Shown one piece after another: positions 28,530-38,004 of a DNA stretch of 64,000 bases. Position numbers and translations under genes: made by a program. Every line of letters starts with the position of its first letter. The stretch's first letter is position 1. Below the pieces are notes generated by a model that worked only from the letters and a program-made list of their open reading frames with translations, was not told the origin of the DNA and made no database searches. The stretch is from an uncultured Pelagibacteraceae bacterium (GTDB lineage: Bacteria; Pseudomonadota; Alphaproteobacteria; Pelagibacterales; Pelagibacteraceae), in contig CACBLI010000005.1 of NCBI GenBank assembly GCA_902540235.1, positions 41,729 to 105,728 on the forward strand, given 5' to 3'.

Positions 28530-29207
28530 ATGAATTGGGACGATACAGGTTTTTTACTTTCAAAAAACAAATATAGTGAAAATTCTTTGATAGTAGAGGT
28601 ATTTACAAAAGAACATGGTAAAATTTCAGGTATTCTCTTTGGTGGAACATCTAAAAAAATTAAAAACTATCTACAAATTGGAAACAAATTATTCACAAAC
28701 TATAATGCAAAAAATGATAATAAAGTAGGATATTTCAAATTTGAGATAATTAAAGCTGAAACACCATTTTTTTTTGATAATAAAAAAAAGTTGTCTTGCT
28801 TAACATCAGCCTTACAATTGATAAGAATATTAAATCCAGAAGCACAACCAAATCTAAAAATTTTTGAATTAATTGAGAATTTTTTTATAATTTTAAAAGG
28901 TGAAGAGTGGATAAAAAATTATATTTTGTGGGAATTAAAATTATTCAGTTTATTAGGTTATAATCTTGAATTAGAAAAAATAGTCACCAAAATAGTGAAA
29001 AATGAAAATATTTTTTACAAATTAAAATCTCAATCAGAGGACAGAACTATACCTAATTTTCTTATTGAGAATGATTTTTCAGCAAATGATGAAGACCTGA
29101 TCCAAGGAATTAAGTTAGTTAGTGATTTCCTTGAAAAATCTATATTGAAACCTAATAATTTAAATCAGCCTTTAAGCAGATCACAATTTTTAAGTAATTT
29201 GAAATAA
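28530..29207 (+). CDS. recO: DNA repair protein RecO
   Basis: OB-fold protein that helps RecR load RecA at gaps. The N-terminus WDDTGFLLSKNKYSENSLIVEVFTKEHGKISGI is typical of RecO, as is the helical core WELKLFSLLGYNLEL. The short zinc-finger region seen in many RecO proteins (Cys pairs after the LLGY motif) is not present; that segment reads EKIVTKIVKNENIFYKL and has no cysteines. Assignment is by N-terminal pattern and by position after rnc. Length is 225 residues. Confidence 0.9.
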   Translation: MNWDDTGFLLSKNKYSENSLIVEVFTKEHGKISGILFGGTSKKIKNYLQIGNKLFTNYNAKNDNKVGYFKFEIIKAETPFFFDNKKKLSCLTSALQLIRILNPEAQPNLKIFELIENFFIILKGEEWIKNYILWELKLFSLLGYNLELEKIVTKIVKNENIFYKLKSQSEDRTIPNFLIENDFSANDEDLIQGIKLVSDFLEKSILKPNNLNQPLSRSQFLSNLK

Positions 29208-30197
29208 TTATTTTAAAATTTTATCTAATCTATCAGCATAATAGCTAACTATTGCATTAGCGCCAGCTCTCTTGAATCCAATTAAACTTTCAATAATTAC
29301 ATTATTATCAACCAGACCTTTTTCTACAGCGTTAGCTAATAAACTGTATTCTCCTGATACTTGATAGGCCATGACTGGAATTTTAAAGTTATCTTTAATT
29401 AACATAATGATATCTAAATATGGTAGACCTGGTTTAACCATAACCATATCAGCTCCTTCTTTTATATCCAATGCGACTTCTCTTAGAGCTTCATCGCTAT
29501 TTTTAAAATCCATTTGATAATTTTTTTTATCACCCTTGAGAAGTCCTTTGGATCCAACAGCATCTCTAAAGGGGCCATAAAAACTTGAAGCATACTTAAC
29601 AGCATAAGAAAGAATTTGTGTCATCTTATATCCATTTTTATCAAGTGTTTTTCTGATTTCACCAATTCTACCATCCATCATATCTGAAGGAGCAAGAACA
29701 TCACATCCCATCTGTGCTTGAAGCAGTGACTGATTAATTAAAATACTTACTGTTTCATCATTTAGGACATATCCAGATTTTAATAAGCCATCATGACCAT
29801 GAGATGTATAAGGGTCTAATGCAACATCTGTCATTATACCGATTTGATTTTTATATTTTTTTTTTATTAATTGGATTGCTTTACAAACTAAATTGTCCTC
29901 ATTTAAAGCTTCAGTGCCCAGATTATTCTTTTTTCTTTTTTCTGTATATGGAAATAAAGCAACCATAGGTAGTTGATTTTTTATTGCTTTATCAACGAGA
30001 CCCGAAAGCTTGTCTAAAGTGTAACGATATACACCTGGCATTGATTTGATTGGTTGTTTTTTGTTTTTGCCATCTATTAAAAATATTGGCAAGATAAAAT
30101 CACTTGGACTTAAATTATTTTCTTCAATTAGTCTTCTAGACCAATCATTTTTACGACTACGTCTTAGTCTTAAACCTGGATATTTACCTGTTATCAT
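29208..30197 (-). CDS. hemB: Delta-aminolevulinic acid dehydratase (porphobilinogen synthase)
   Basis: Condenses two 5-aminolevulinate molecules to porphobilinogen for haem synthesis. About 329 residues with RLRRSRKNDWSRRLIEENNLSPSDFILPIF, MTDVALDPYTSHGHDGLL, the lysine region YASSFYGPFRDA and the Schiff-base region MVKPGLPYLDII. The DPYTSHGHDG loop lacks the three zinc cysteines, as in Mg2+-dependent types. The ATG at 30197 is preferred over the in-frame TTG at 30203. It meets recO tail to tail with no gap. Confidence 0.97.
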   Translation of the reverse strand: MITGKYPGLRLRRSRKNDWSRRLIEENNLSPSDFILPIFLIDGKNKKQPIKSMPGVYRYTLDKLSGLVDKAIKNQLPMVALFPYTEKRKKNNLGTEALNEDNLVCKAIQLIKKKYKNQIGIMTDVALDPYTSHGHDGLLKSGYVLNDETVSILINQSLLQAQMGCDVLAPSDMMDGRIGEIRKTLDKNGYKMTQILSYAVKYASSFYGPFRDAVGSKGLLKGDKKNYQMDFKNSDEALREVALDIKEGADMVMVKPGLPYLDIIMLIKDNFKIPVMAYQVSGEYSLLANAVEKGLVDNNVIIESLIGFKRAGANAIVSYYADRLDKILK

Positions 30198-30269
30198 GTT
30201 CAAATATATTTAAAAAATGCGACAAATGTAATATACAAATATATCTTAAAAAGGATATTAAACAATTAA

Positions 30270-30860
30270 ATGGACCTAAATTTTAACGATTTTGAAAAAC
30301 AAGATATTAAGTTTGATATTGATAAACTCAAAGAAGCCTATCATGAAATATTGAAAATAAAAGGATTTGAGGGAGTTGCCGGTGTTTCTAATTTTGGTGC
30401 AATATCATTAACTCAGATACCTGGAGATCCAGACTCTATCAAAGGACATAAAGCTCGTGGTATTTTTTGGACCAAACCAAACGGTTCTGGCAAAGAAGTA
30501 GTAAGAGATGAAATGATAAATGAGGAAGCTTACTCAGAATTTATTGATGAATATAAGGAAACGTACTTTAAAGAAGTTTTTGATGCTCTTTCCTCAAAAT
30601 ATAAACTTGGAAGAGTTAGAATTTTATTAAAAGAACCAAGATCTACTTTAAGCTGGCATAGAGATCCAGAACCAAGACTTCACATTCCAATAATTACTAA
30701 TCCTGGGTCAATCATGGTTATAGATAACGTTGCAAAACATTTACCAGCCGATGGTTCTGTATGGATTACTAATAACACGAAATATCATAATGCCTTTAAT
30801 GGTGGTGAGGAAAACAGAATCCATTTAGTGGCATGCGTTTTAAATCATAAATTTAACTAA
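30270..30860 (+). CDS. Putative aspartyl/asparaginyl beta-hydroxylase-like dioxygenase
   Basis: Soluble 196-residue protein with the jelly-roll pattern of Fe(II)/2-oxoglutarate dioxygenases. A likely His-x-Asp metal site is in STLSWHRDPEPRLHIPIITNPG (His and Asp of HRD) and the distal His in the YHNAFNGGEENRIHLV segment, with an arginine (NRIHLV) suited to bind 2-oxoglutarate. The RLHIPI stretch is characteristic of the aspartyl hydroxylase family. The substrate is unknown. It is placed alone between hemB (divergent) and rpiB, which begins one base after its stop. Confidence 0.75.
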   Translation: MDLNFNDFEKQDIKFDIDKLKEAYHEILKIKGFEGVAGVSNFGAISLTQIPGDPDSIKGHKARGIFWTKPNGSGKEVVRDEMINEEAYSEFIDEYKETYFKEVFDALSSKYKLGRVRILLKEPRSTLSWHRDPEPRLHIPIITNPGSIMVIDNVAKHLPADGSVWITNNTKYHNAFNGGEENRIHLVACVLNHKFN

Positions 30861-30861
30861 T

Positions 30862-31287
30862 TTGAAAAAAATTTTTATCTCATCAGATCATGCTGGATTC
30901 AAACTGAAAGAAACTATTAAAATGTATTTAGAAAGAAAAAAATATAAATATTTCGATTTAGGTCCAGAAAATGATAATAGTGTGGACTACCCAGACTTTG
31001 CCCATAAAGTAGCAAAAAAAGTAAAGTTGAACAAAAATAATGTTGGTATATTAGTATGTGGATCTGGCACAGGTATGAATATCACAGCAAATAAACACAA
31101 AAATGTGCGTGCAGCGCAATGTTTTAATTTAAAATCAACCAAATTATCAAGATTGCATAATGATGCAAATATCATTACATTAGGATCAAGACTATTAAAT
31201 AAAAAAAACGCTTTAAACTTTGTTAATGTGTTTTTAAACACTAAATTTGAAGGTGGAAGGCATTTAAAAAGGGTAAAAAAAATATAG
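30862..31287 (+). CDS. rpiB: Ribose-5-phosphate isomerase B
   Basis: Interconverts ribose-5-phosphate and ribulose-5-phosphate. RpiB/LacAB family motifs: ISSDHAGFKLKE at the start, DLGPENDNSVDYPDFA, and LVCGSGTGMNITANKHKNVRAA with the catalytic cysteine. The start is TTG at 30862, directly after the preceding stop. The 141-residue length is normal. It precedes glyA by six bases, a common arrangement in alphaproteobacteria. Confidence 0.95.
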   Translation: MKKIFISSDHAGFKLKETIKMYLERKKYKYFDLGPENDNSVDYPDFAHKVAKKVKLNKNNVGILVCGSGTGMNITANKHKNVRAAQCFNLKSTKLSRLHNDANIITLGSRLLNKKNALNFVNVFLNTKFEGGRHLKRVKKI

Positions 31288-31293
31288 GTAATT

Positions 31294-32607
31294 ATGTCAA
31301 GTGAGAAAAAATATTTAAATTCAAGTTACGAGAACTTTTTTGAAAAAAGTTTATCTGAAGCGGATCCTGATTTATTTAAAGCAATTAATGATGAGTTAAT
31401 TAGACAACAAAACCACATAGAACTAATTGCCTCTGAAAATATTGTTTCACAAGCTGTATTAGAGGCTCAAGGTTCTGTTTTAACTAATAAATATGCCGAA
31501 GGTTATCCTGGTAAAAGATATTACAACGGATGTGAGCATGTTGATGTAGCTGAGAAATTAGCTCTTGAAAGAATTAAAAAACTTTTTAATTGCAAATATG
31601 CAAATGTTCAACCTCACTCTGGAGCACAAGCTAACGGCGCAGTATTTTTAGCTTTATTAAAGCCTCACGATACATTTTTAGGAATGAGTTTAAATTCTGG
31701 TGGACATATTACTCATGGATTAAAAATTTCTATGTCAGGTAAATGGTTCAATGCTGTAAGCTATGATGTAGACAAAAAATCTGAACTTATTGATTATGAC
31801 AATGTTGAAAAACTTGCCCTTGAGCATAAACCTAAATTAATAATTGCTGGTGGTAGTGCTTACTCAAGAGTTATAGATTTTAAAAGATTTAGAGAGATAG
31901 CGGATAAGGTTGGAGCATATTTGATGGTAGATATGGCTCACTTCTCAGGTTTAGTTGCAGGAAAAGGTTATCCTAATCCATGTGATTATGCTCACGTTGT
32001 TACTTCTACTACACACAAGGTATTTAGAAGTGCAAGAGGTGGAATTATTTTATCAAATGAAGAAGACTTAGGTAAAAAATTTGATACCGCTGTTTTCCCA
32101 GGATATCAAGGTGGTCCGTTAATGCATGTTATTGCTGCCAAGGCTGCTGGTTTTTTTGAAGCGCTAAAACCTGAGTTTCAAACTTATATAAAAAATGTTT
32201 TGGCTAATGCAAAAATGTTAGCTGAAACTTTAAAAAACAATGGTTTCAAAATTTATTCTGGTGGTACAGATACACACTTAATGTTGGTGGATCTAAGACC
32301 ATTTAACGTTAAAGGAAATATCGCCTCAGAAAGTTTAAGTAGAGCCAATATTACTTGTAATAAAAATGGAATACCATTTGATACTGAGAAACCAATGATT
32401 ACATCCGGAATTCGACTGGGTTCTCAAGCAGCAACTACAAGAGGTTTTGGTTTAAAAGAATTTGAAAAAGTTGGAGAATTAATAACTAAAGTTATTAAAG
32501 GATTAGCACAAAACCCTGAAGATAATAGTAAAGTGGAGGAAGAAGTTAGAAATGAAGTTGTAAGTTTATGTTCTAATTTCCCAATTTATAAAAATCTCAA
32601 TAAATGA
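31294..32607 (+). CDS. glyA: Serine hydroxymethyltransferase
   Basis: PLP enzyme interconverting serine and glycine with one-carbon transfer to tetrahydrofolate. The 437-residue protein has [51 protein letters not shown] and the PLP-lysine region [18 protein letters not shown] near residue 242. It could take the glycine made by the sarcosine oxidase encoded upstream in this window. No glycine riboswitch can be placed, because only six bases separate it from rpiB. It overlaps nrdR by four bases. Confidence 0.98.
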   Translation: MSSEKKYLNSSYENFFEKSLSEADPDLFKAINDELIRQQNHIELIASENIVSQAVLEAQGSVLTNKYAEGYPGKRYYNGCEHVDVAEKLALERIKKLFNCKYANVQPHSGAQANGAVFLALLKPHDTFLGMSLNSGGHITHGLKISMSGKWFNAVSYDVDKKSELIDYDNVEKLALEHKPKLIIAGGSAYSRVIDFKRFREIADKVGAYLMVDMAHFSGLVAGKGYPNPCDYAHVVTSTTHKVFRSARGGIILSNEEDLGKKFDTAVFPGYQGGPLMHVIAAKAAGFFEALKPEFQTYIKNVLANAKMLAETLKNNGFKIYSGGTDTHLMLVDLRPFNVKGNIASESLSRANITCNKNGIPFDTEKPMITSGIRLGSQAATTRGFGLKEFEKVGELITKVIKGLAQNPEDNSKVEEEVRNEVVSLCSNFPIYKNLNK

Positions 32608-33062
32608 TTTGCCCCTGTGAAAAAAAAGGTGAAACTTCAGTTGTAGACTCCCGACCAACCGAAGACGGTACAGCTATACGTAGAAGAAGACTTTGTTCAT
32701 GTGGAGAAAGATTTACTACTTTTGAAAGAATTCAGTATAGAGAATTAATGGTAGTAAAAAAAAATGGAAGAAAATCAGCATTTGATCGAGATAAACTTGC
32801 AAAATCTATATACATTGCATTAAAAAAAAGACCTTTAGATACTGAAACTGTTGAAAAATTTATCAGCCGGATATCAAGATCTTTAGAGGAACTCGGACAA
32901 AGTGAAATTTCAAGCAATACAATTGGAACAATGGTCATGGAAGGTTTAAAAGAGCTTGATCCAGTTGCTTACGTAAGATTTGCATCTGTCTACAGAAATT
33001 TTAGAGAGGAAAAAGATTTTGTACAATTTGTGGACAAAATAGATGTCTTCAAAAAAAGATAA
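32604..33062 (+). CDS. nrdR: Transcriptional repressor NrdR, with atypical zinc ribbon
   Basis: ATP-cone repressor of ribonucleotide reductase genes, 152 residues. The N-terminal zinc ribbon and the [18 protein letters not shown] helix are recognisable, followed by RFTTFERI and the ATP-cone ([20 protein letters not shown]). The zinc knuckles are unusual: the family has CPxC and CxxC, while here they read CPC (residues 3-5) and CSC, each one residue shorter. It lies between glyA and ribD, the standard alphaproteobacterial place. Confidence 0.93.
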   Translation: MICPCEKKGETSVVDSRPTEDGTAIRRRRLCSCGERFTTFERIQYRELMVVKKNGRKSAFDRDKLAKSIYIALKKRPLDTETVEKFISRISRSLEELGQSEISSNTIGTMVMEGLKELDPVAYVRFASVYRNFREEKDFVQFVDKIDVFKKR

Positions 33063-34149
33063 TTTTACATCACAAGATAAAAAATTCATGCAGCTAGCCT
33101 TAAAACTAGCAAGTGTTCGAAAAGGTTTAACTGGTGAAAACCCTTCTGTAGGTTGCTTGATAGTAAAAAATGACCAGATTATTTCTATTGGGCAAACAGG
33201 CTTAAATGGTAGACCTCATGCAGAGCATAATGCAATAAAAAATTCTGTTGAAAACGTAAAAGGCTCAAAAATGTATGTAACTTTAGAGCCTTGTAATCAT
33301 TATGGAAAAACACCCCCATGTACTAATAGTATTATTAAAAGTGGTATTAGTGAAATTATTTATGGCATGGATGATATTGATAAAAAAGTTAAAGGAAAGA
33401 GTTTTAAAATTTTATCAAATAAGAGAATAAAAGTTAAAAAGGGACTTTTAAAAAATGAGGCAAAAAATTTATATGACTCATATATTGTAAATAGAAATAA
33501 AAAATTACCATTTGTTACTGCAAAGATTGCAATTTCCAAAAACAAATTAATTTACAGCAAAGGCACCAAAAGAATTACTCATGAGACCTCTGATAAATTA
33601 ACCCATTATTTAAGGTATAAAAACGATTCTATTATGATTTCCTCTAAAACACTTAATATTGATAATCCCAAACTGAATTGTAGGCTCAAGGGATTTGAAA
33701 ATTTTTCACCTAGAAGAATAATTTTAGACAAGAATTTAGAGATAAAATTAAATAGTTATATTTTTAAGTCTGCCAAAAAAGACAACACCATAATTTTTCA
33801 TAACGCTCTAAATACCAAAAAAATCAAAATTTTAAAAAAAAAAGGAATAAAATTAATAAGATCTAAAATTGATAATAAGAAAATTTTTAACTTAAAAGCA
33901 GTTTTAAAAAAACTATATATTCTTGGTGTTAGGAATTTATTAGTAGAGGGCGGAGATAAAATAACGAAAAATCTTATTCAAAATAGATTAATTGATAAAT
34001 TTTACCTGTTTCAAAGCCCTAAAAACTTGCTAATTAGTAAGGAGCATATGACATTTACATCTTTAGATACGTTGAATAGTAAATACAAAAACAAAACCAA
34101 CATTAGCCCAAAACTAGCCAAAGATAATATTACCATCTATAAAAGATAA
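33043..34149 (+). CDS. ribD: Bifunctional riboflavin deaminase/reductase RibD
   Basis: Carries out the deamination and side-chain reduction steps of riboflavin synthesis. The N-terminal deaminase domain has the zinc site [10 protein letters not shown] and [18 protein letters not shown]. The C-terminal RibD_C reductase domain starts near residue 150 ([17 protein letters not shown]) and continues to [17 protein letters not shown]. At 368 residues it is full length. It overlaps nrdR by 20 bases and is followed at once by ribE. Confidence 0.95.
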   Translation: MSSKKDNFTSQDKKFMQLALKLASVRKGLTGENPSVGCLIVKNDQIISIGQTGLNGRPHAEHNAIKNSVENVKGSKMYVTLEPCNHYGKTPPCTNSIIKSGISEIIYGMDDIDKKVKGKSFKILSNKRIKVKKGLLKNEAKNLYDSYIVNRNKKLPFVTAKIAISKNKLIYSKGTKRITHETSDKLTHYLRYKNDSIMISSKTLNIDNPKLNCRLKGFENFSPRRIILDKNLEIKLNSYIFKSAKKDNTIIFHNALNTKKIKILKKKGIKLIRSKIDNKKIFNLKAVLKKLYILGVRNLLVEGGDKITKNLIQNRLIDKFYLFQSPKNLLISKEHMTFTSLDTLNSKYKNKTNISPKLAKDNITIYKR

Positions 34150-34150
34150 A

Positions 34151-34744
34151 ATGTTTAACGGAATTATATTTAATAAAGGATTAATTACAAGCATATCTAA
34201 AAGAGCCAAAGGCATAAACATTTTTGTAAAGTCAGACCTCAAATTAAAAAATAAAGATATAGGAGTTTCAGTTGCTTGTGATGGTGTATGTTTAACACTC
34301 ATTACAATTAAAAGTAAGATTATGGAATTTTATCTTTCAAATGAAACAGTCAAAAGATCAAAGTTTAAATTTTTAAAAAAAAACGATTTAATAAACTTAG
34401 AGCTTCCACTTAAATATGGACAAAAAATTTCTGGCCACATATGTCAAGGTCATGTTGATACCACTGCTAAGGTTTTAAGTATAAAAAAAGTGGATAAATC
34501 CTATATCTTTGATTTTGAAATAAATCGTAGAGATAGAAAGGATATCATCGAAAAAGCTTCAATTTGTGTCAATGGTATTTCTCTAACTATATCAAAGGTT
34601 ACTAAAAAAGGTTTCCAAATATGGGTAATCCCTCATACTTTCAAACTAACAAATTTATCTAAGGTTAAAAAAGGAAGTTTAGTTAATATTGAAATAGATA
34701 TTCTCTCCAAATACGTTAAAAATTTTTTTAATGCCAAAAAGTAA
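34151..34744 (+). CDS. ribE: Riboflavin synthase
   Basis: Dismutates two 6,7-dimethyl-8-ribityllumazine molecules to riboflavin. The two lumazine-binding repeats are visible: MFNGIIFNKGLITSI to NLELPLKYGQKISGHICQGHVD, and then ICVNGISLTISKVTKKGFQIWVIPHTFKLTNLS. At 197 residues it is the normal size. It overlaps the next gene by 14 bases. Lumazine synthase (ribH) is not adjacent. Confidence 0.95.
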   Translation: MFNGIIFNKGLITSISKRAKGINIFVKSDLKLKNKDIGVSVACDGVCLTLITIKSKIMEFYLSNETVKRSKFKFLKKNDLINLELPLKYGQKISGHICQGHVDTTAKVLSIKKVDKSYIFDFEINRRDRKDIIEKASICVNGISLTISKVTKKGFQIWVIPHTFKLTNLSKVKKGSLVNIEIDILSKYVKNFFNAKK

Positions 34745-35831
34745 TTATTCATCAATAGAAACAATAATTAAGATTGCCAAAAAAGGCGGCATGTTCATTT
34801 TGGTTGATGATGAAAAAAGAGAAAATGAGGGTGATCTTGTTATATCTACTTCTGATACAAATTCAAAAAATATAAATTTCATGGCTAAATATGGCAGAGG
34901 TTTAATTTGTTTAGCCTTAGATAGCTTACAAGCTAAAAGACTAAATTTATCTTTGATGTCACCTGTTAATCAATCAAGAAATCAAACTGCTTTTACAATT
35001 TCGATTGAAGCAAAAAAAGGAATTACAACAGGAATATCTGCTAAAGATAGATCTAGAACAATAAAAATTGCTTCAAAAAAAAATGTCAGTAAAAAAGACA
35101 TTGTTTCTCCAGGACATGTATTTCCCATTATTGCTAAAGATGGGGGAGTGTTAGTTAGGGCAGGTCATACTGAGGCTTCAGTAGATATTTCAAAACTAGC
35201 AAAAAAGAATAATTCAGCAGTCATTTGTGAAATAATGAATGAGGATGGATCTATGGCTAAAGGCCAAGATCTTTTTGATTTTGCAAATAAACATAAACTG
35301 AAAATAGGAAAAATAGAGGATTTAATTTCTTATAGGTTAAAAAGAGAAAAGTTGGTAAGATTAAAAAAATCATCAGAAATTAAAGTAAAAAATCAAAAAT
35401 ATAAAATTAAGATTTATGAAAATCTATTAGATGGTTCCGAACACTTTGCCTTAGTAAAAGGAGCAATTAAAAAAAGTGTAGTTCCAAGAGTTCGAGTTAT
35501 TTCCTCTAACATTGTTCATAATTACTTGATCAGTCAAAAATTACCTAATTCATTCAATAAAACACTTAATTATTTTAAAAAATTTAATAACTGTGTTCTA
35601 ATTTTTATTAAAGACACAAATCTAAAATCAGTTACTCAAACATTAAAAGATTATAAAAATAAAGGCTCTTATAAAAAAAGTAATGATAAACTTTTAAGAA
35701 ACTATGGTATTGGTGCCCAAATTATTAAAGATCTTAAGATAAGAAAAATGATTTTAATAACAAAATCTCCAAAAAAAGTGATTGGTTTAGAGGGTTATAA
35801 TATTAAAATAACAAAACAAGAATTAATTTAA
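34731..35831 (+). CDS. ribB: 3,4-dihydroxy-2-butanone 4-phosphate synthase fused to a degenerate GTP cyclohydrolase II domain
   Basis: Two-domain protein of 366 residues. The N-terminal RibB domain (1-200) is intact: FILVDDEKRENEGDLV, GLICLAL, SPGHVFPIIAKDGGVLVRAGHTEASVDI, and CEIMNEDGSMAKG. The C-terminal part aligns in position with GTP cyclohydrolase II but the three zinc cysteines and the usual GxCRCDCGxQ loop are gone; the equivalent region reads SSNIVHNYLISQKLPNSF. So only the RibB activity is expected, as in proteins described as RibBX. Another GTP cyclohydrolase would be needed elsewhere. Ends in a one-base overlap with manC. Confidence 0.92.
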   Translation: MPKSNYSSIETIIKIAKKGGMFILVDDEKRENEGDLVISTSDTNSKNINFMAKYGRGLICLALDSLQAKRLNLSLMSPVNQSRNQTAFTISIEAKKGITTGISAKDRSRTIKIASKKNVSKKDIVSPGHVFPIIAKDGGVLVRAGHTEASVDISKLAKKNNSAVICEIMNEDGSMAKGQDLFDFANKHKLKIGKIEDLISYRLKREKLVRLKKSSEIKVKNQKYKIKIYENLLDGSEHFALVKGAIKKSVVPRVRVISSNIVHNYLISQKLPNSFNKTLNYFKKFNNCVLIFIKDTNLKSVTQTLKDYKNKGSYKKSNDKLLRNYGIGAQIIKDLKIRKMILITKSPKKVIGLEGYNIKITKQELI

Positions 35832-37021
35832 TGAAAATTAGACCAGTTATTTTATGCGGAGGAGCTGGCACTAGACTTTGGCCAAAAGCCAAAAAACATC
35901 AAGCTAAACAGTTTATAGATTTTGGTAATTGGACTTTATTGGGAAAAACTCTTGAGAGAGTTAAAGCATCTATATTTGATGTACCGATTATAAGCACTAA
36001 TGCAAAATATTTAAAACAAGTAAAACAACACCTTAAGAAACACAAAATAAGAAAATTCAAGATAGTTTTAGAGCCAGCTAAAAGAAACACAGCACCAGCA
36101 ATTTTAAGTACCGCTCTAATTAAAGATATTCCAAACGAACAACCTCTAATGTTCTTGGCCGCTGATCATTTGATAGAAAAGATAGGGTTATTCAATAAAG
36201 CTATCAAAAAAAATCAAAAGAAACTCACTCATAATAATATTTGTATTTTTGGGATTAAACCCACAATGCCTTCAAGTGAATTTGGTTATTTTTTAACAAA
36301 AAATAATAAAGTATCTAGATTTGTAGAAAAACCTAAAGAGGCTAAAGCTAAACAAATAATTAGTAAAAAAGGTTATTGGAATTCTGGAATGTTTTATTTG
36401 AGAAAAGACTCAATTATTAATAATTTTAAGAAATACCAACCAAATATTTACCGTAACTGTAATAAAGCTGTAACAAAAGCAAAATATAAAAGTAATGTGT
36501 ATTATTTAAACAAACAAGCATTTACCAAAGCAACAGCTAAGTCTTTTGATTATGCAATATTAGAAAAAAATAAAGATATAAATGCGATTAAATTAGATAT
36601 TCCTTGGTCTGACTTAGGTTCTTGGAAAGAAATCTGTAAAATGTATGGAAGAAATAAAAGACATTATTTTAAAAAGAAAAATGTATTTCATAGACCTTGG
36701 GGCAGTTATGTTAATCTATTCAATGGTAAAGAATTTTTAATTAAAGAAATATATGTAAAACCAAAAGGTATATTAAGTCTTCAAAAACATCATCATAGAG
36801 CTGAGCACTGGGTAGTTACTCATGGTAAACCTAAAATTACATTAAATAAAAAATATTTTACAATGAAACCTAATGAATCTATTTTTATTCCACTTGGTGC
36901 AATCCATAGAATAGAAAACCCATATAAAAAACCAGTAAAAATAATTGAAGCACAAGTAGGCTCAATTTTAAAAGAAACTGATATAGTTAGATACCAAGAT
37001 GTTTATGGAAGAGTAAAATAA
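35831..37021 (+). CDS. manC: Mannose-1-phosphate guanylyltransferase / mannose-6-phosphate isomerase-like
   Basis: Nucleotidyltransferase that makes GDP-mannose. The N-terminal domain begins RPVILCGGAGTRLWPKAKKHQAKQFI, with PAKRNTAPAIL, FLAADHLIE, FVEKPKEAKA and WNSGMFYLRKD. The C-terminal cupin carries the type II phosphomannose isomerase signature (LQKHHHRAEHWVVTHGKPKI, then IPLGAIHRIENP). At 396 residues it is shorter than the usual 460-480, mainly in the middle. It is coupled to ribB by a stop-start overlap. GDP-mannose may feed the envelope sugars made here. Confidence 0.92.
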   Translation: MKIRPVILCGGAGTRLWPKAKKHQAKQFIDFGNWTLLGKTLERVKASIFDVPIISTNAKYLKQVKQHLKKHKIRKFKIVLEPAKRNTAPAILSTALIKDIPNEQPLMFLAADHLIEKIGLFNKAIKKNQKKLTHNNICIFGIKPTMPSSEFGYFLTKNNKVSRFVEKPKEAKAKQIISKKGYWNSGMFYLRKDSIINNFKKYQPNIYRNCNKAVTKAKYKSNVYYLNKQAFTKATAKSFDYAILEKNKDINAIKLDIPWSDLGSWKEICKMYGRNKRHYFKKKNVFHRPWGSYVNLFNGKEFLIKEIYVKPKGILSLQKHHHRAEHWVVTHGKPKITLNKKYFTMKPNESIFIPLGAIHRIENPYKKPVKIIEAQVGSILKETDIVRYQDVYGRVK

Positions 37022-37906
37022 TTATTTTACAAGAAAATTCACCTTTTTATTTGATAGATTTAAATGAATTTTTTTATATGAACCAAAATTATCTCCATCA
37101 ATTTGAACTGGTATCAAATCATTTCCATCAATAGTAATGTTTTGTGAATAAGTAGTAATAACATTTTTGTTTTTACTTAAATCACCATTAAGAATTATTA
37201 AGAATATAGAATATAATAAACTGATCCTAGTCAAATCCTTAAAAATATAGGTGACTAATTTATCTTCAAAAATATTTGTTTTATTTATTTTATGATGTCC
37301 AGCGTAATATTTGGTATTTGAGGATAATATCCAGTCTGCTTGATAAAATTGCCCATCAAAAGTTATATTTAATTTTTTATTATTCATAAATAAGAAATAT
37401 TGAAAACCTTTGATGCCAAAAATAATTTTACCAAGAATTTTTTTAATTTTTGAATTAATTGAATGAACAATTTTTGCATCCCATCCTATACCAGCCATTA
37501 AAAAGAAATAATTTTCGTTAATTTTTACAAGATTGGAGGGTTTATAATTATTAGAAACCAATATATTGACTATATCATCAACTTTTAAATTCATTGATAA
37601 TTCAGCTTGAAGCAAATTAGCAGTACCAGCAGGAATATAACCTATGGCAAAATCTTCTTTAAAATTAAAATTATTTTTAATTAATTCATTAATTGCAAAA
37701 GAAACTGAACCATCACCACCAGCTACTATTAGTCGATCATAATTTTTTTGATTAAAATCTTTAAAAATTTTCTTAGCTTGATTTATTGTTTTTGTTTCAA
37801 AGTAGTCTACAGAATTATTTTCTTTTAACTTAGATAAAACCCTATTTATGAATTTTGATTTTCTTCCAGAAGAAGAGTTTAGATTGTAAATCAAACAATA
37901 TAACAT
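37022..37906 (-). CDS. Diacylglycerol kinase-family lipid kinase (YegS/DagK-like)
   Basis: Soluble lipid kinase-fold protein of 294 residues. The ATP-binding motif VAGGDGSVSFAINELI (G63-G66) and GTANLLQAELSMNL near residue 110 define the family; the C-terminal beta-sandwich ends with VPVQIDGDNFG. It may phosphorylate diacylglycerol, returning the product of the neighbouring phospholipase C-like enzyme to phosphatidate, but this is inferred from family and context. It is divergent from the PlcP-like gene, with a Pho-box-like repeat 19 bases from its start. It abuts manC tail to tail. Confidence 0.86.
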   Translation of the reverse strand: MLYCLIYNLNSSSGRKSKFINRVLSKLKENNSVDYFETKTINQAKKIFKDFNQKNYDRLIVAGGDGSVSFAINELIKNNFNFKEDFAIGYIPAGTANLLQAELSMNLKVDDIVNILVSNNYKPSNLVKINENYFFLMAGIGWDAKIVHSINSKIKKILGKIIFGIKGFQYFLFMNNKKLNITFDGQFYQADWILSSNTKYYAGHHKINKTNIFEDKLVTYIFKDLTRISLLYSIFLIILNGDLSKNKNVITTYSQNITIDGNDLIPVQIDGDNFGSYKKIHLNLSNKKVNFLVK

Positions 37907-37924
37907 AATTAATCCTTAAAAAAT

Positions 37925-37942
37925 TTTTAACAAAATTGTAAC
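37925..37942. promoter_or_regulatory. PhoB-box-like direct repeat between dagK and plcP
   Basis: Two heptamers, TTTTAAC (37925-37931) and TTGTAAC (37936-37942), repeat with an 11-base period and a four-base spacer AAAA, the geometry of PhoB half-sites. The pst promoter in this window has the same opening unit and spacer. The pair is 63 bases before the PlcP-like gene and 19 bases from the lipid kinase start, so it could control either or both. Confidence 0.55.
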
Positions 37943-38004
37943 ATTAGAATGAAATAAGAAATACATGATTCGTGTTACAGTTGTATTAAAAAATAGGTTT
38001 TTAA

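Noticed and set aside
30204..30269. A Pho-box-like TGTAAT in the hemB/dioxygenase promoter
   Set aside because: Single heptamer with no partner at 11 bases; expected by chance in such AT-rich DNA.
31288..31293. A glycine riboswitch before glyA, as SAR11 uses such switches
   Set aside because: Only six bases separate rpiB and glyA, too short for any aptamer, and none was seen upstream of rpiB.
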